A stretch of 64,000 bases of DNA from Beaufortia kweichowensis (taxonomy: Eukaryota > Chordata > Actinopteri > Cypriniformes > Gastromyzontidae): NCBI GenBank assembly GCA_019155185.1, contig CM032815.1, forward strand, positions 9,557,001 through 9,621,000, written 5' to 3'. Of this stretch, positions 32,899 through 46,449 are shown one piece after another (position 1 is the first letter of the stretch; each line of letters begins with the position of its first letter). A program made the translations under genes and the position numbers. The notes under the pieces were generated by a model, which saw nothing but the letters and a program-made list of their open reading frames with translations, ran no database searches and was not told the origin of the DNA.

Positions 32899-35800
32899 GA
32901 TGCTATTATTGAATTAATTATATGGGTGGATTGACAGGACTTCAGGACTTTATTCACTGATAAATCCTAGATATTAGTTTCAGTTTTGTCCAAGTGACAT
33001 TTGGCTGATCTAGTTTTGTACAAGCTTTTTTTGGCAGTACTACTGTACGGCATGTTCTGTGACGAATCATATTGATGCTTTTGGTTTGGATAACTTGTAT
33101 TTTCAAAAGCGCTGTTATGTATTATTTAAACAATTAAATGTGTGTGTTTTGTCTGTCATTAGATCTGTCAATTCTCTCTATGACTCAATGACAAGTGCCA
33201 AACTATGACATTCTTCTTTGCCTCTCAAATACAGAACACAACCTTTTATATATGCTACTATTAAGAAGGTTGACTAAAATGTTTCTTATAATCTTTATAA
33301 CAATGTATGTTTAAATGTTTGAAATTACTTTGTAGACAAAAAGATAATTGTGCCAATATATTAATTCATTTAATTAGAAAACTAAAATTTTATTTAAAAG
33401 AATTCTTTTTGAATTAGATGACTTTGGACCAAATAATGAAGACAAAGCAGCTAATAAGAGTCCAAAAAATGTTCAATACTTTTTATAAATAAAGAAGCTG
33501 GCAAAGGGTGGCTGAAGATGTTATACTGTCACATAGTTTTGACAGTTACATTTGTGTTGTTTTATAGTTTTTAAAGCTTTTTTGCTTTTATTCGTTAAAT
33601 AAAACAATGAAAACCCTTTACTGATGTAAAACAAAATATGCACACACAATGTTTCAACCTGGCAGCAATGATATATTCTACGTAAGTGACATTCACCAAC
33701 TTTTCAGAAAATATTTCCAGTTTGATCTGCTTTTGTGCACTGATTTCAGTCTTTGATAATAAAAATGTGTACATACATTGAGGACAGTATACTTATTAAA
33801 CACAATTTTAACATTTATAAAAAAATAATTTGTGTTTTATTAAAAAAAAACAAATGCCTTATTAGGTTCAATGTCTTTTGGTTTCTAACAAATAACTTTG
33901 ATTAAGAATTCACTGTCCTTTTGGCATTATAGAAAAAGCTCATCAAGAGCGCTTATTCACCCAAAATGTCACATACGCCCCTCTGGTTCTCACCCCTTTG
34001 ACATATGGTATTAGTATAGCTGATATGTAGTATAGCATATGACTAATATAAATGTATTATTATAATTTTGCTCTATATTTGAATTATTCTTTCAAGACAT
34101 CACATGAAAATGAACAAAATACAGTCCACATCACACATCACTGGTCTGACAGATTAAGGATTTATTTGTCCTGACATTGGTGAATCTCTGTTCAACTGTG
34201 ACATGAAAGTTCTCTTCACTTCTGTTAACTGGCTAGAAATGGTTTCTAGAGGAGAAAAAAGCAGATGCTATGAAGCATAAAGTTCACTACCCTCAGTTCA
34301 TCTCTGAATGAGGATGTGTGTGGACTATTAGAGTAATAACACAAGAAAAAGCCTCAGATGCACTGAAATCACTTGAGGATGTGCTTGTCAGTTAGCTGGA
34401 GAACGTTTTCCTGGATCATGTTTGTCTTCAGGGATGATAAACTGAATTACTGTAATTGCAAAATACTTTATAGTGTATTGATCACAACTACTATAGCTAA
34501 AAAAGTTGTACTTGTATCACCATAGATACCGTATCAGTTCACAGGTAGCATACCTGTATTGACAAATTAGCCAGTGAATAATGAATGTCATTCAAACCTC
34601 ATGTAAAAGTCTTTCTCTTCTCACGCTGGCCTATGAGCCAAATCATAATTTAGCTGAAATGGATTATGTATGACATTTATTTGAGACCCTTGTATTAAAC
34701 TTGTCCAATACGTCCTGTGTCTGTTTTACCCAAGCTATTTTGGTGTCTATGATGTTCCAGGAAGCTCTTTGATCTTTGATTTAAGAGGGTCAGGAGAGTC
34801 AGTGTTCAAGCACACTCTTATGCTAGTCTCTATTGATACTTACGTCAGCCGGTTTCAGCTCTGAACTCCTCCTGAGTGATGGATCTGACTGTTTGTGCTT
34901 GTATCGGTGTCCCTATGGTTACAGGTGAGCAAATAGCACTAACAATATAATTCCGACCAATTTATATAATTACAGACATGACATAAGCCTCATGTCTAAT
35001 AAATTATAGAGAATCATGGTAAAGCATGAATTTCATGAATATATGTTAATTCCCTATTTTATTGCATTCATTCTTTAAAATTAGATTAATTTATATGTTC
35101 GGTTTTGAATTTCAGTTGGTCATACTTTTAAAGATTATATTGATTTATTTCATTTATTTAATAAATGGGCTGAAATATCAATTGAATCAGTTTATATATT
35201 TTAAATAATAAAATAAAATATTTTATTTTATATAATAAATCTATTGAGCAGAAGCATATATTCCACTTTGTTTTCATTTTTATCGTATTGCATCGTATTT
35301 ATAATATGATAGACAGAAATTCTGATCACACTTTTTTTGTACAGTTGTTTTTGGAAGATGATTACAGTATATTCTTAAGCTTTATGGCCTCATGGTGTTT
35401 CTGTATTTTATTTTGTAAAAATGGTACTACCTATTCAAGGTCTTTGGTTTGATTCTGGTTAAATATACAGTATGAACAAATCCGTACAGTCAGAAAGCTT
35501 CATAATGCCTAATGAATCTGTGTGCAGTGTGGAGCAGAACTATTCTGTTATGAACATTGTCAGTAACATTATTGAATTGACTTCCAAAGAATGGGCTAAA
35601 AAATCTTCAATTGGAAATTAATTATATTTAAAACTATGTAGAGATTTCAGAAGTACATATTGCATTTTTCCTGTAATGATAAAGTTCTGCGGCAATAACT
35701 GTTTTATCCCGTCATATATACATTTTCACTAGGGCTAAGAGTCTTTCAACATCATGTGTTCTATGATTGGAAATGGCTCAAGATCATTTCGCTGAGCATA

Positions 35801-36562
35801 TTTCTTTTCAGTCTCATGTTGAAAAAGTGGTGGATTTTTATGAGAAGCACTCACAATGGCACTCTTATAAAACAGGATAGCACAGAGACATCTCCACAAG
35901 GACAAGCTTTCTGTCTAGAGCCATGGACTTCTGTTTACTTTCACATTTGGGTTGAAATTCTGTATCCTTTACAATATACCACACAACATACATGACTAAA
36001 TGGTTTTAGTTACAAACAAATGCTTTATTTCTTTTTTAAATAATACTATTATGACCGCTCTTTATGTCCTTGGCACACTTGCAAACATGTTTTAGGAAAG
36101 TGTTTACAGGTTGTTTCAAGGATCTTTGAGATATTGCCACTGTTCTTGTGGTTTTAGTCCTTGTGAATGTTTCTGTCTCTTGTGTAATAGCAGACAGACT
36201 TGATAATGGTGAGATCAGATCGCTGTGTGGGCCATGATATAGGAATTCTTATTCTCGCTTGTTTATTACAGTTAATGGCAGAAAATGTTATCTCCTACTT
36301 CAGGTATTCCTCAGGTGTTACAGCGATGAGGTTTAATCCTAAAGATTCCTCATTGGGCTTGTAGGTGGAACTTTGTAGCTAGAATACAAATCTTTATCTG
36401 TTTCCAGGTTTGCACTTAATGAATGTGGGGACATCTGGGGTGGAATGAGCCACATGGTAAGACAGGTAAATTGCTTTTGACTATTTTAAAATTGGCATAA
36501 AATTAAAAAAGAGGAGCCACTAAATATGTCCCACCCTCACTTCATGTTTCAGTGGAAATTTG
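32899..36562. other. Intergenic with an old TIR-element copy
   Basis: About 33390-33580 resembles the family at 36563-37008 and 47500-48220 (shared ACATTTGTGTTGTTTTATAG-type and AATAAGAGTCCAAAAAATG-type words) but has lost its ends. The remainder is AT-rich with no gene recognised. Confidence 0.4.
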
Positions 36563-37008
36563 CAGTACCAGTCGAAAGAAACACTCACTGTTGTTTAGAT
36601 TTTTTTTTTTAACTCATCAAAACCATGAAATAACACAATTGTAACTGTGGGAATTATGTCGTGACTAAAATCATCCAAAATAAATGAACACGGTTATATT
36701 TTGGGTATATATCTTCAAAAGTACTCACGCTTTGTCTCAAATTTGTAAAATCATATTCTGGACATTTTATCATCCAGCTTCTTGAGATCTCAACCTGAGA
36801 AGCTTTTAAACAACACTGAAGAAATTTCTATCTATACTGGACTCTTATTGGCTGATTTTTATTCATTATTTGCTCCAAAAAGATTTTTTTATGAAGTTTT
36901 AGTTTTCTAATGAAAGAAAGGAATATGTTGGCACTGTTACATTAACAGATTTTCAAGATCATAAGAAACATTTTTGTCAATTGTGTCTAAACTTTTTACT
37001 GGTACTGT
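36563..37008. mobile_element. TIR DNA element, CAGTACCAGTC type (446 bp)
   Basis: Left CAGTACCAGTCGAAAG and right CTTTTTACTGGTACTG are inverted ends. No ORF. The same family at 47500-48220 starts ATACCAGTCAAAAGTTT. Superfamily not certain. Confidence 0.75.
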
Positions 37009-38316
37009 ATATGTCAACGCACCACAGCGTATTTTAATGTACTTTAGTGGGTCACTAAAATTCGCCTTACCTGGTTATCGGGTGGAATGAGCCATCAAGC
37101 CGGGGGTAATTTGGGCCAACGCTTGGACAAGTAATATATAATATGTAAATATGTAAACTTACCAACAAATGTTTATTAAAGTATGTTTACAGATTAAAAA
37201 ACTGTGTATAAAACAGGGTTGGCTATTCCTGTATGTGTTCCTGCAGAGAGTCCTAATCAAACACACTTGAAGCAGCTAATCAAAGTCTTCAAGATTACTT
37301 ATAAATTACAGGCAGATGTGTTAGAGCAAGGCTGCAGTGAAACTCTGCACAAAGGTACGATAGCCGTGACTTATTTTCAAAGCCCACAGAGGGTCATCAG
37401 TCTAGAATGAAATGAGATGTCCTTCATATGACATACTTGCAGAAAATGAAACGGGAGGTATCACGTCAAAAGTTCATCATATTGCACTCTCACACCTGTC
37501 AAAATGATGTGGAGAGTAGTAAGAGAACATCGGTCAGTTTATACTGTGAACGATGCGAAAGTGACCCTGAAATTTACAATACACAAGGGTTACAGAAATT
37601 AAATATTTCTTGCCTTGTCAGCAAAGTACTTTTATAAACCTTTTAAAATTCTGTTTAATACGCCTGACTATTGGTGTAATACAACTTTAAAAACCTTGAA
37701 ACTACTTGCATTTAAACACCACAAATTAATGATGTTTGCCCACGGCAACTCCAGATTAATTGTGGGTAAGAATTGCGTCGTTATAGCAATGAAGGACATA
37801 CTTCATGCATTCCTGTGAGAAAAGGTCACATCTGAAGGGTGCATTTGGAGTGTCCTATCACAATGCACCTTTCTGAAATGAGACAGCCTTGATGGCATAC
37901 TTTGTGTTGAAATCTGGATGGATATTTATTGAGAACAAAAATAAGTGCTTATTATGTTTTACTATTTCAGATATATATATATTAATTTATTTATTTATTT
38001 TTTTTAACAGTGGCTTTTAACAAACAACAACTCATTATCAGAATATACCGGCTGAAGAAGGTTTTGTCAAGTGCACAATAGTGGGAGGACAGGAATCTGA
38101 TCTCAGTGACTGTATCTCTGCTGTTAGCAGTCAGATTTGTACTCCCACGTCAACACACTGAAATAATCTATAGTTCCATTTATACAACAGCAACCATGAG
38201 TTGGATTACCTTAACAAAATATGATGTATGCAAAGAATAAAGGTGATATTGTACAACCTTGAATATGAAACTATAGAATAAAATATTTTTTAAGCAACAT
38301 TTATCAGCTTTTAAAA
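37009..38316. other. Intergenic, nothing specific recognised
   Basis: Non-coding. ORFs of about 68 residues at 37204-37818 have no domain-like features. Confidence 0.45.
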
Positions 38317-38535
38317 TGTGACCCTGTCTGTAAAAATCAGGCTAATGTCTTAAAATCCATTTATGGGATAACAAGCATCAAAGTTTGATTTTACTTATAA
38401 AATGTCATTACTCAGTCAGTATTAAAGATATCAAGGTTATATTTTTACAGAATGTTCTTAACATTATAAATGATGATTTTATGTAGAAATCACAAAAAAA
38501 TGACTTTAGCTTTAGTTTACACAGGCAGGGTCACA
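38317..38535. mobile_element. TGTGACCC-type TIR element, full copy
   Basis: Left TGTGACCCTGTCTGTAAAAA and right CAGGCAGGGTCACA are inverted ends. 219 bp, no ORF. Inverse orientation relative to the copy at 43829-44048. Confidence 0.8.
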
Positions 38536-38633
38536 AATGAACTAACTTATTTTAACATAAATCGATTTAAAGATTTCAAATTCAATTTTAAAGCAAAGTT
38601 GTTGAATGTATATACAGTACATGTTAAGTAACG

Positions 38634-38908
38634 GTACATTGTATAAAATTCTTTGCTGCCTTACATTTGTTTTGCTGCCATAAAGTCATTGTAACTCATT
38701 GTACAATTACGATTTGTCATTTTAAATTTTGGCCAGTGGTGAGTTGCTCAAACTTATCAAATTAAGTCAAACAATTTCAATTTATTTGTATGATTTGATA
38801 TGACTAGAAATGAGTTGAAATAATGTACAAACAGTTAATAACAGACTTGTACAGCCAAGTTGATTGTACTTAAACATTTAAGGCAGCAAAGACTTTTCTA
38901 CAGTGTAG
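38634..38908. mobile_element. TIR element with CTTTGCTGCCTTA ends
   Basis: Left TTCTTTGCTGCCTTACATTT is inverted at the right as AAATGT-like sequence then TAAGGCAGCAAAGAC and CAGTGTAG. Around 35 bp of inverted end with a few mismatches. Confidence 0.6.
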
Positions 38909-41900
38909 TTAAATTGCTTAAAAATAAAGAGTAATCCTTTTTCAGGAGAACAGAACAAAACAGAGTCCTAATCAGGTCATATCTAGGTATACAGGACTGT
39001 AGTTGTTAGCTGTGGTACTCCATCAATCAACTAGAATCTAGTGCAAAATTGCTCAATACATGCAATTATATCTAAGTGACCTTTAAGTGTGCAATTTTTT
39101 GCACGCGTACTTGCCCGACCCCATTGTGGAAAATTGTTAATGCATCAAAGTGCATGAAAGCTCTGCATTAAGCACGAGGAAATGGCACACAACAAGCGTG
39201 CAGTCTCGGGTTAATGATAATTGAATTTGATGATGAGGTGTCCCTTCAGACAAATTATTTTCGATGAGTTGTCTCGTATTCCCCAGCTGTAATTAAACAT
39301 GCTGAAAATGAAGGGAGAGTGTGTTAGACAGACCATGTCACTGCGCTACCTAATGCCGGCTAATGTGACACATCACATTGTGATTCATGCGTACCCCCAG
39401 ATGCGCACAGGTTCGACTCGGTCTAATTATCCACGACAAAAGACTTTTACGGCTTATGTCACCATTTCTTTTCTGTCGTTCTTCACGCAAGCTGTAAATT
39501 AAACTAGCTTTATTTTAGCAAGTGCAAAAAGTTTCGACTCTCAAGTTTTGGCTTGAGAACTTTGTGTGTCTGAGACCCCAGATGTAAAAGCATGATTAAA
39601 TGCAATGGTCTGCATATAGTAGACATTTATTTCTTGTTGTCTATTTGGATTTGTTGCATTTTAATCTCCACAATAATTTTTTGTCTAGTTGCAATTTGAC
39701 AGCCATATTGCAAACGATATTAGTTCAAATTCATTTTTTAGGTAATACATAATAGTTTAATGCATGTATTATATTATCCATCTGTTTTAAAACTCCATAA
39801 AGTCTGGAGGTGGGGTGTCTACATTGTTAATTGCTCCCTTTGGAGAGAGTAATTTAATTTTCTTGAAATTTCAGACCAGCTGTTTTGCTCTCGGCTATTT
39901 ACTTGCCACTATTTAAGCATTTTCTTATTAATTAGCATCCGTTAGATATCAGTCCCACCGAGGCCCCATTGAGATGATGAAATGGTATTTGAAAAACAAA
40001 TAGCAGCGTTCATTAGTGGCAAAGACATTCCCTAAAGAACTTTGGCATGATGTTTCCCAGCAGTACACACAAACAAAATAAATGTGCCATTTCTGTGTCT
40101 CTAAGCCACAACATATTGGCATTTTATACATGCGGGTGCTGTAATTTGCATCGGTTTGCAAACTTGCTTGATAAAAAGAGATGCTTGTGTAACACGGGCA
40201 TCTCAAACGTCTACATGATTTGGTATTTCTGTTTGGAGGAATAAAGATAATTTATGTGACCTAAATGTCACCAGTCACATCTTTAGTGATTAAATTGCTG
40301 TTTTGAATTTTGTAAAGCAATTACATATGATCTTTGTGTAAGCTACAGTATGATTACCTATTGGTAGAAAGCTTATCATACTGCAAATCTTGTGTTTGTA
40401 TTTCATTTTAAATATTCAGTTTCTTCAGATTTAACACGTTCTTGGTGCCAACTGTAGTTTATTAGTCACGGATGCATGAATTTTCTGCTCATTATTCTGT
40501 TAAAAATAGTCTTGCATGACACAACATCTTGTATCATATCCAATTGTCAACTTCAAACAGACTTTTAACACTTTACATCTAATTTGTACTCAGGATCTCA
40601 AGAATCTATCAATATTGATGCGTAGGAGTCAATAGTCAATGAAATGGAGCAACTTGTTTACACTTATTCACTCGAGAGACGCTTTCTATCAAAATGAAGA
40701 TGCATTTAATCAGTTTTTCAGTTCAGATCGACAGCCTTGGCATTGCTAAAGCGGCACGCTGCCAGCTGAACTCCACTTATTCACAACGGTTTGAGCTGGT
40801 TTCATTTATTAGCTTGGTTTGAACTAGACATGACCAAATAATTGCTTCTTATCAGCTTCTTAAGACCTATTTACACCAAGACTATCAGACACAAGCAATC
40901 ACAGTAAAAAGGCCCTTTTGGCAAAACAAGGTTGTTGACAAAAAGAAGGTCATTTTTCTTCATTTGGTGAATAAAAACACCTTGACCACTAGTATATGTG
41001 GAAATCCTAGTAAAGCAATAAAATGGTGCTGTATATAGTATTAAAACATAATAAACACAGAACACTTTATGAGACAGCAGCTTCTTCTGCTGTGCATGTT
41101 GCTTACTGGTTTCGTTTTTATATATTCTATGGATTTATAATACAATCAAACAATATCTTCCTTACTGATTCCAGAAACACAAGCCAAAATCCCATATCTT
41201 ATATGAAAAATCAGCATAAGCTCAGAAAATAAATCAGATTTTGAGTATTGTTGGCAATGGATATTGCGTTGGTGTAAATATGCATTGAACAGCAGCTCAT
41301 CATATTTTCCCCTTTCATTCTTCAAGAGCATAATTTATCAATGTAAAGCAATTGACTTATCATAAAAAAAGGCTAACCTTGCAAGATAAAAGAACATGTT
41401 AAGCAAAGCAGAATGCTTGAGATAAGTCATGTGTCATATTATAAGAAGGTTTGCAACACAAACCTTCATAATCAGACCTGCTTTAGACAGCATTTTTGAT
41501 TCATTATTCTACAGTATGTACCTGTGCCATTCCTGTGCTTTACAGCTGGGTGAAAGACGCTGTTATGAATTAAAATGTACAGTGTATAGCTTGCCAACGC
41601 ATAAACTTCAACCCTTTCTTACTTGTCCTTTTTGATTTATGTCCCTTATCATTCCTCGTTCCTTCAGTGTATATTTATGATTCGTGACTGACGCTAGAGT
41701 TATGGTGAAATAATTCTGAAACGAAACCCGTTTCATTTATAAAGACACACACACATTTAGAAAACTACTGGCAGTCTCATGTGGGCGATTCAGCAGTTTC
41801 ATAGCCTTTAAAGAATTAAACATTTTTTACAAATTCTCATGGGCCCTTGTAGCTTTGTCTAAACAAGCCTTATTTGTTCGATGGTCAGGTGTTGATGTTT

Positions 41901-43828
41901 CTGCCAACCCATTACAAAACAAATCAAACTAATTTGCTTGGAATAACTGCCTATTTTTGGTGAACTTGCAGCATTTGTGGTTAATTTGCAGCAGTTTTTT
42001 CATTTCAAATGCTGTGCCATTGTTTTGATTCAAATATCAGGATGCACTACAACTAGTAACAGTTTTAGGTCTTCTGGGATCCTTTAGGTACATTTAGTAA
42101 AATCTATAAAAATAGGTTCCTCGAGGTCTCTCTGTTTGTGAAAGAAGAACCAGGCCTATATAGGTTCATGAAAAATTTCAATGCAAATGTAAATAATGTA
42201 AAAATAGGAAGATTACAAAACAAAAAAGACAAAAACGGATCACATGGGGCTCATTTCAAATGCTGTGCCATTGTTTTGTCTCAGGATGATCTCACCTAAA
42301 TTTATTCTAAGCCCTTTTGTCCAGGCCTATATGGATTTCAATGCAAATGATATTGAGATCTCAGATTTGCTTATGCTTATCTCTTCTTGAAATTCCCTCT
42401 GCTAAATCACAAAACTGAAATGCATGAAACACCAGCTTGATGTGCTATGACTGATATCAGTGCACATATGGGCTTTTTTTGGCCTAATAATCTACATGAA
42501 TATGATTCTCCCTTTGAAATGCATAGAAGAACGACACTATACATTAGCTTGATTGGGTTTTTTGTAGCGTGTTGGCTCTGAGTTAGTTATGTGAGGCTGT
42601 CTATTGTGACTAAACAGCCTTGGAACAAGAGTGGAACTGATGAGCCAACGCTCCTACACTTCTCCACTGGAGCATATCCAAGCGGCCCGTCATTTGGACG
42701 GCCACCCGAGTCAAATTAACAGCAAAAGCTATCTATGCGGCAGATCAATCAAGATTACCTCAATGTTGATAAATGAGCTCCAGGTTATCAACACATTCTA
42801 TACATCAAGCGCAATATGATGACATCACGGTGTTCGCAAAACAGTAAACGGGCCAGAGAAGATGGGTCCAAGAATCTTTTAGTGAGAAGGAAACAAAATA
42901 CATTGTGTTGAAGTAGCAAAAGTCAGCTACTTTTTTCCCTTGTCTTTATGAAGTATGATTGTTGGTATGTTTGAGTTTCTATAAGCGTCAAGTCAAGTTT
43001 ATAACAAAGCAGGAGTTATTTTTAGATGTCACATTAAGTGGATTGTATGTGTTTTGACAGTGATGATTAAGTTAAGTTGCTAACAAACAGACAAGTTTAC
43101 CACTGATTTCAATTAATTTATTAACTTTAAAGCATAGTCAAAACAGAACTAATTAGGACTGTGGTGTTTTTATGCATCCACCTACAGTCCATGTTAACCA
43201 CAAAACTAGAAAGATCTGTCAACCTAATGAGCATTAATTTTATTGGCTGACTTAATGCAGTGTTTTATTTTTAATGTACTGTTTAACATACTATAGTCTG
43301 TACATACAGTGAAGCCAACTATAAGTGACTAATAAGTAATTTTCACACCCTATAAAAAATATCTAAATGCGAATATTATATTCAGGTTTAACAAAGCACA
43401 GTCCGTAAATAAAAATGTAAAAAGATGTAAAGTGCCAACACTAGATAGAGGGCAAATATAATGCAGTGACATCATGAATATGCTAATTAGTGTATGACAT
43501 CATTTGATGACATTTAGGGACTTTTCAGCAAGGTGCTGGTTTTATTTTTGGCAACATTGTACACACGTTGTTTTCTTTCTGTTTACCGTGTCATCTATAT
43601 AGTCGATTTCAGAGATTAATGTTTTCATGTTTTGTGTGTTTCACGTTGGTCTTTTGTCATAGTATAGTATATCTCTGATATATTGGCTGGCTGTAAATAG
43701 CATGTTAAAAACTAAATGCACTGTGATTGGTCACTTTACATGTGATTTCTTCTGTCTTGGTAGATGGGTCTTAGCCAGATTAAAATAAATAAAGCATCAG
43801 GCCGCTTGGCTATGCAAAAGTATGCATT
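38909..43828. other. Intergenic; candidate conserved blocks and a partial duplication
   Basis: No gene recognised. Blocks at about 39100-39440 and 42600-42830 are GC-balanced and repeat-free. A direct repeat TTTCAAATGCTGTGCCATTG occurs at about 42004 and 42256, and AGGCCTATAT follows each at different distances, suggesting a decayed local duplication. Confidence 0.35.
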
Positions 43829-44048
43829 TGTGACCCAGTCTGTAAAACCCAGCTAAAGTCATTTTTCTCTATATAAAAACATTTTGCATAATCTAAAGAA
43901 TATTCTGTGTGAATTAACCTTTGATATCTGTAATATTGTCTGAGTAAGGTCATGTTAAAGATTAAAATCATAGTAAAATTAATAGGTGAAATCAATTTGA
44001 TGCTCGTTATCTTAGATTTTTAGTCTGGTTTTCACAGACAGGGTCACA
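43829..44048. mobile_element. TGTGACCC-type TIR element, full copy
   Basis: Left TGTGACCCAGTCTGTAAAAC, right TTTTCACAGACAGGGTCACA. 220 bp, no ORF. Confidence 0.8.
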
Positions 44049-45110
44049 TATACTGAGTATGTGTATACCCCACAATTTCAACTATTAGTATTATTATTAA
44101 TATTAAATTGAAATTGTCCTCCTATTATATCAGACTGTGTGCTACATGGCTACAGAGACTGTCATTGTCATGCATTATACATGTAATCTCTCAAAGCAAA
44201 GCCTTTTTAAACTGCAAACTGCACAACAATTTGCAGAAAACGCAGAAAGACATGCAGCAGTGGCACGCCGGAGGGCTAAAACGAGGAAACCTCCTTAAGG
44301 CAAGTGCAAACTCAGATTCTGTCTTCAATCCATCAGAGCGGGCGGCTTTACCATCCTTCTCGCATCACGCGGTGGCCAAAAATATAAGTGGAGTCAAGCG
44401 CAGATGCCGTAGAAAAGAGGGTGACACAGCCGAGTATATTCAGCTGCATAGATATGCACACATGGATGGATTCCTCCTCCACAACTTCCAAATCCACCAC
44501 CACTGCCTGAAGAGGCTTAGTAATGGCAAAAAACACTGCCCACAAAATCCTCCCTTGCAAACAGAGAGAGAGAGAGAGAAAGCAACAGATACTAACGCTG
44601 AGTAGGATGGGAACTTTGATGTTCGACATTCAGGATCAGCCCGATCCTTATTTTAATGGCAGTATAATCACAGCATTCAAGACACGCCATACATTGATTT
44701 TTTTGCACAATGAGTCTGATTAGCCGCAGGATTTGAGTAACAGCGCTGCTGGGTGTACAGTTGAAAAGACCCTCACGCTCAATATCTTTCCATTAGGTGT
44801 GAGGTTTTCCTTGCTTTTTATTATTGTCTCTCTGTCATTCTCTCTACCTTCCACCTCTCATCCTAAACCTCATCAAAAACTTGGGATTGCATCTGTCTAT
44901 GTTTATTATTAACATGACAGATTTCTCCTTCCTTCATTGGGTTCTCTCAGAACTGAACTTGAAAGACATTGTTGGATTTCTAAGAAATGCGACTGAAGAG
45001 ATTCTAGTATCATAACGGCAGGTCGAAGGTCTAGTGTGACAGCATTGAAGACATGTACTCTATGGGAAGTGTTACGATGGGTTGTACCAATATATAAAGT
45101 ATATTTTTTA
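44049..45110. other. Intergenic; GC-balanced block with a 165-codon ORF
   Basis: An open frame at 44108-44605 (+) is the longest in the intergenic interval, but it has no recognisable domain and ends in a short GA repeat (about 44561-44579) that encodes Glu/Arg. The block 44240-44540 is less AT-rich than its surroundings and may be a conserved or transcribed non-coding element. I do not call a gene. Confidence 0.3.
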
Positions 45111-45805
45111 TAGGGATGTCCCGATCACGTTTTTTTGCCTCGAGTCCGAGTCATTTGATTTTGATTATCTGCTGATACCGACTCCCGATCCGATACTTCT
45201 ATAATACATAAAAAAAGAATAGAGAAGAGCGAAGAAACAGATCCAGGATGTTCCTTATTTTTTATTTAATTCACCTTATTTTAACATTCAACAACTCTGT
45301 TAACAAACAGAGCACTTCTGTGATGTAGCTTGAACAATCAAGTAATAAATAACATCAATTCTTCACTTTTGGACTTTAGTGCAACAGTAAATATAAAAAA
45401 GTCTAATATAAAAACAAATAGCACCTCAACTTAAAATACCCGGCAGGCATGTAAACAAATAAAAAAATAAAAGTGCCACAGTGTTTGCAAAGCCAGTAAT
45501 GAGCTTTTAGGAACTGCACTCCTAACTCTTACTGTTTCTGTGTGGAGTCAAGAGGTCTAACTCTGTGCCACCGCATAACTATAGATGTGTTCAAATAATG
45601 AGAATATGTCGGAGCCTGTGGCTGAGTGGACAGCGCTCCAGACATATACAGCGCAACTGCGCTTTGGCGACGCGATCCCGGCTCTGGCATCCTCTCCTAT
45701 AAAAATAATGAGAATATATATACATATATATCCGAGTCATGATCGGGAGGTAACGTCCGATTCCGATCGAGTCTGAAACCACGTGATCGGATCGGGACAT
45801 CCCTA
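45111..45805. mobile_element. hAT element, TAGGGATGTCCCGATC ends (695 bp)
   Basis: TIRs TAGGGATGTCCCGATCACG and its inverse (with a short GATCG insertion on the right) are flanked by a perfect 8-bp duplication ATTTTTTA (45103-45110 and 45806-45813). No transposase. A SINE is nested at 45608-45702. Confidence 0.9.
45608..45702 (+). mobile_element. tRNA-derived SINE, 3'-truncated, nested
   Basis: GTGGCTGAGTGGACAGCG is an A-box-like promoter; GCGATCCCGGCTCTG replaces the normal B box, so the internal promoter looks decayed. Flanked by direct repeats AAATAATGAGAATAT (45593-45607 and 45703-45717), a LINE-type target duplication. Confidence 0.82.
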
Positions 45806-45888
45806 ATTTTTTATATGAATATCTATGAGTACCTTTTTTTTTAAGGTTGACATTTGCATAGGGTTAGGGTCATGTGTATCTCTGATCT

Positions 45889-46449
45889 ACATTTACATTT
45901 AGGCATTTAGCTGACGCTTTTATCCAAAGCGACTTACAAATATTAGGAGACAATGAAGCGATACATCAAAAGCGGCATAGTACAAATAAGTGCTTTAGTA
46001 AGTTTACAATGTTGTGCAGTGCTATAAATACCTGTAGAGGAAGGAAAAGGGTTTTTTTTTTTTATTTTTTATGCTAGGTGTTCTTGGAAAAGGTGTGTTT
46101 TTAGTAGTTTTTAAAGGAGGTGAGGGATGTGGCAGACCGGATTGCTAGGGAGACTATTCCACAAGCCGGGGAACAGCTTTAAGCGCCTTTCTGTGATGGT
46201 ACTACAAGTCGATGTTCATTGGTTGAGCGTAGGGTTCTGGATGGGTTGTATGTATGTAGAAGCAGTTGAAGTATGAGGGTCGCGGAGTTTGTGATGGTTT
46301 TAAAGGCCAGCATTAATGATTTGAATTTAATGCGGGCCGCCACCGGTAGCCAATGGAGAGAGATGAGGAGTGGCGTGACATGTGCTCTTTTGGGTTCCTG
46401 GAAGACAAGCCTTGCTGCAGCGTTCTGTATCATCTGCAGTGGTTTGATC
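45889..46449 (-). mobile_element. LINE (L2/CR1-like) 3' part with reverse transcriptase remnant
   Basis: On the minus strand the translation carries IQNAAARLVF and ISLHWLPVAARIKFK, the conserved C-terminal end of L2-like LINE reverse transcriptase, then stops. The 3' tail is the same as at 24660-24915 (AAGTCGCTTTGGATAAAAGC). 5'-truncated and non-functional. Confidence 0.88.
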
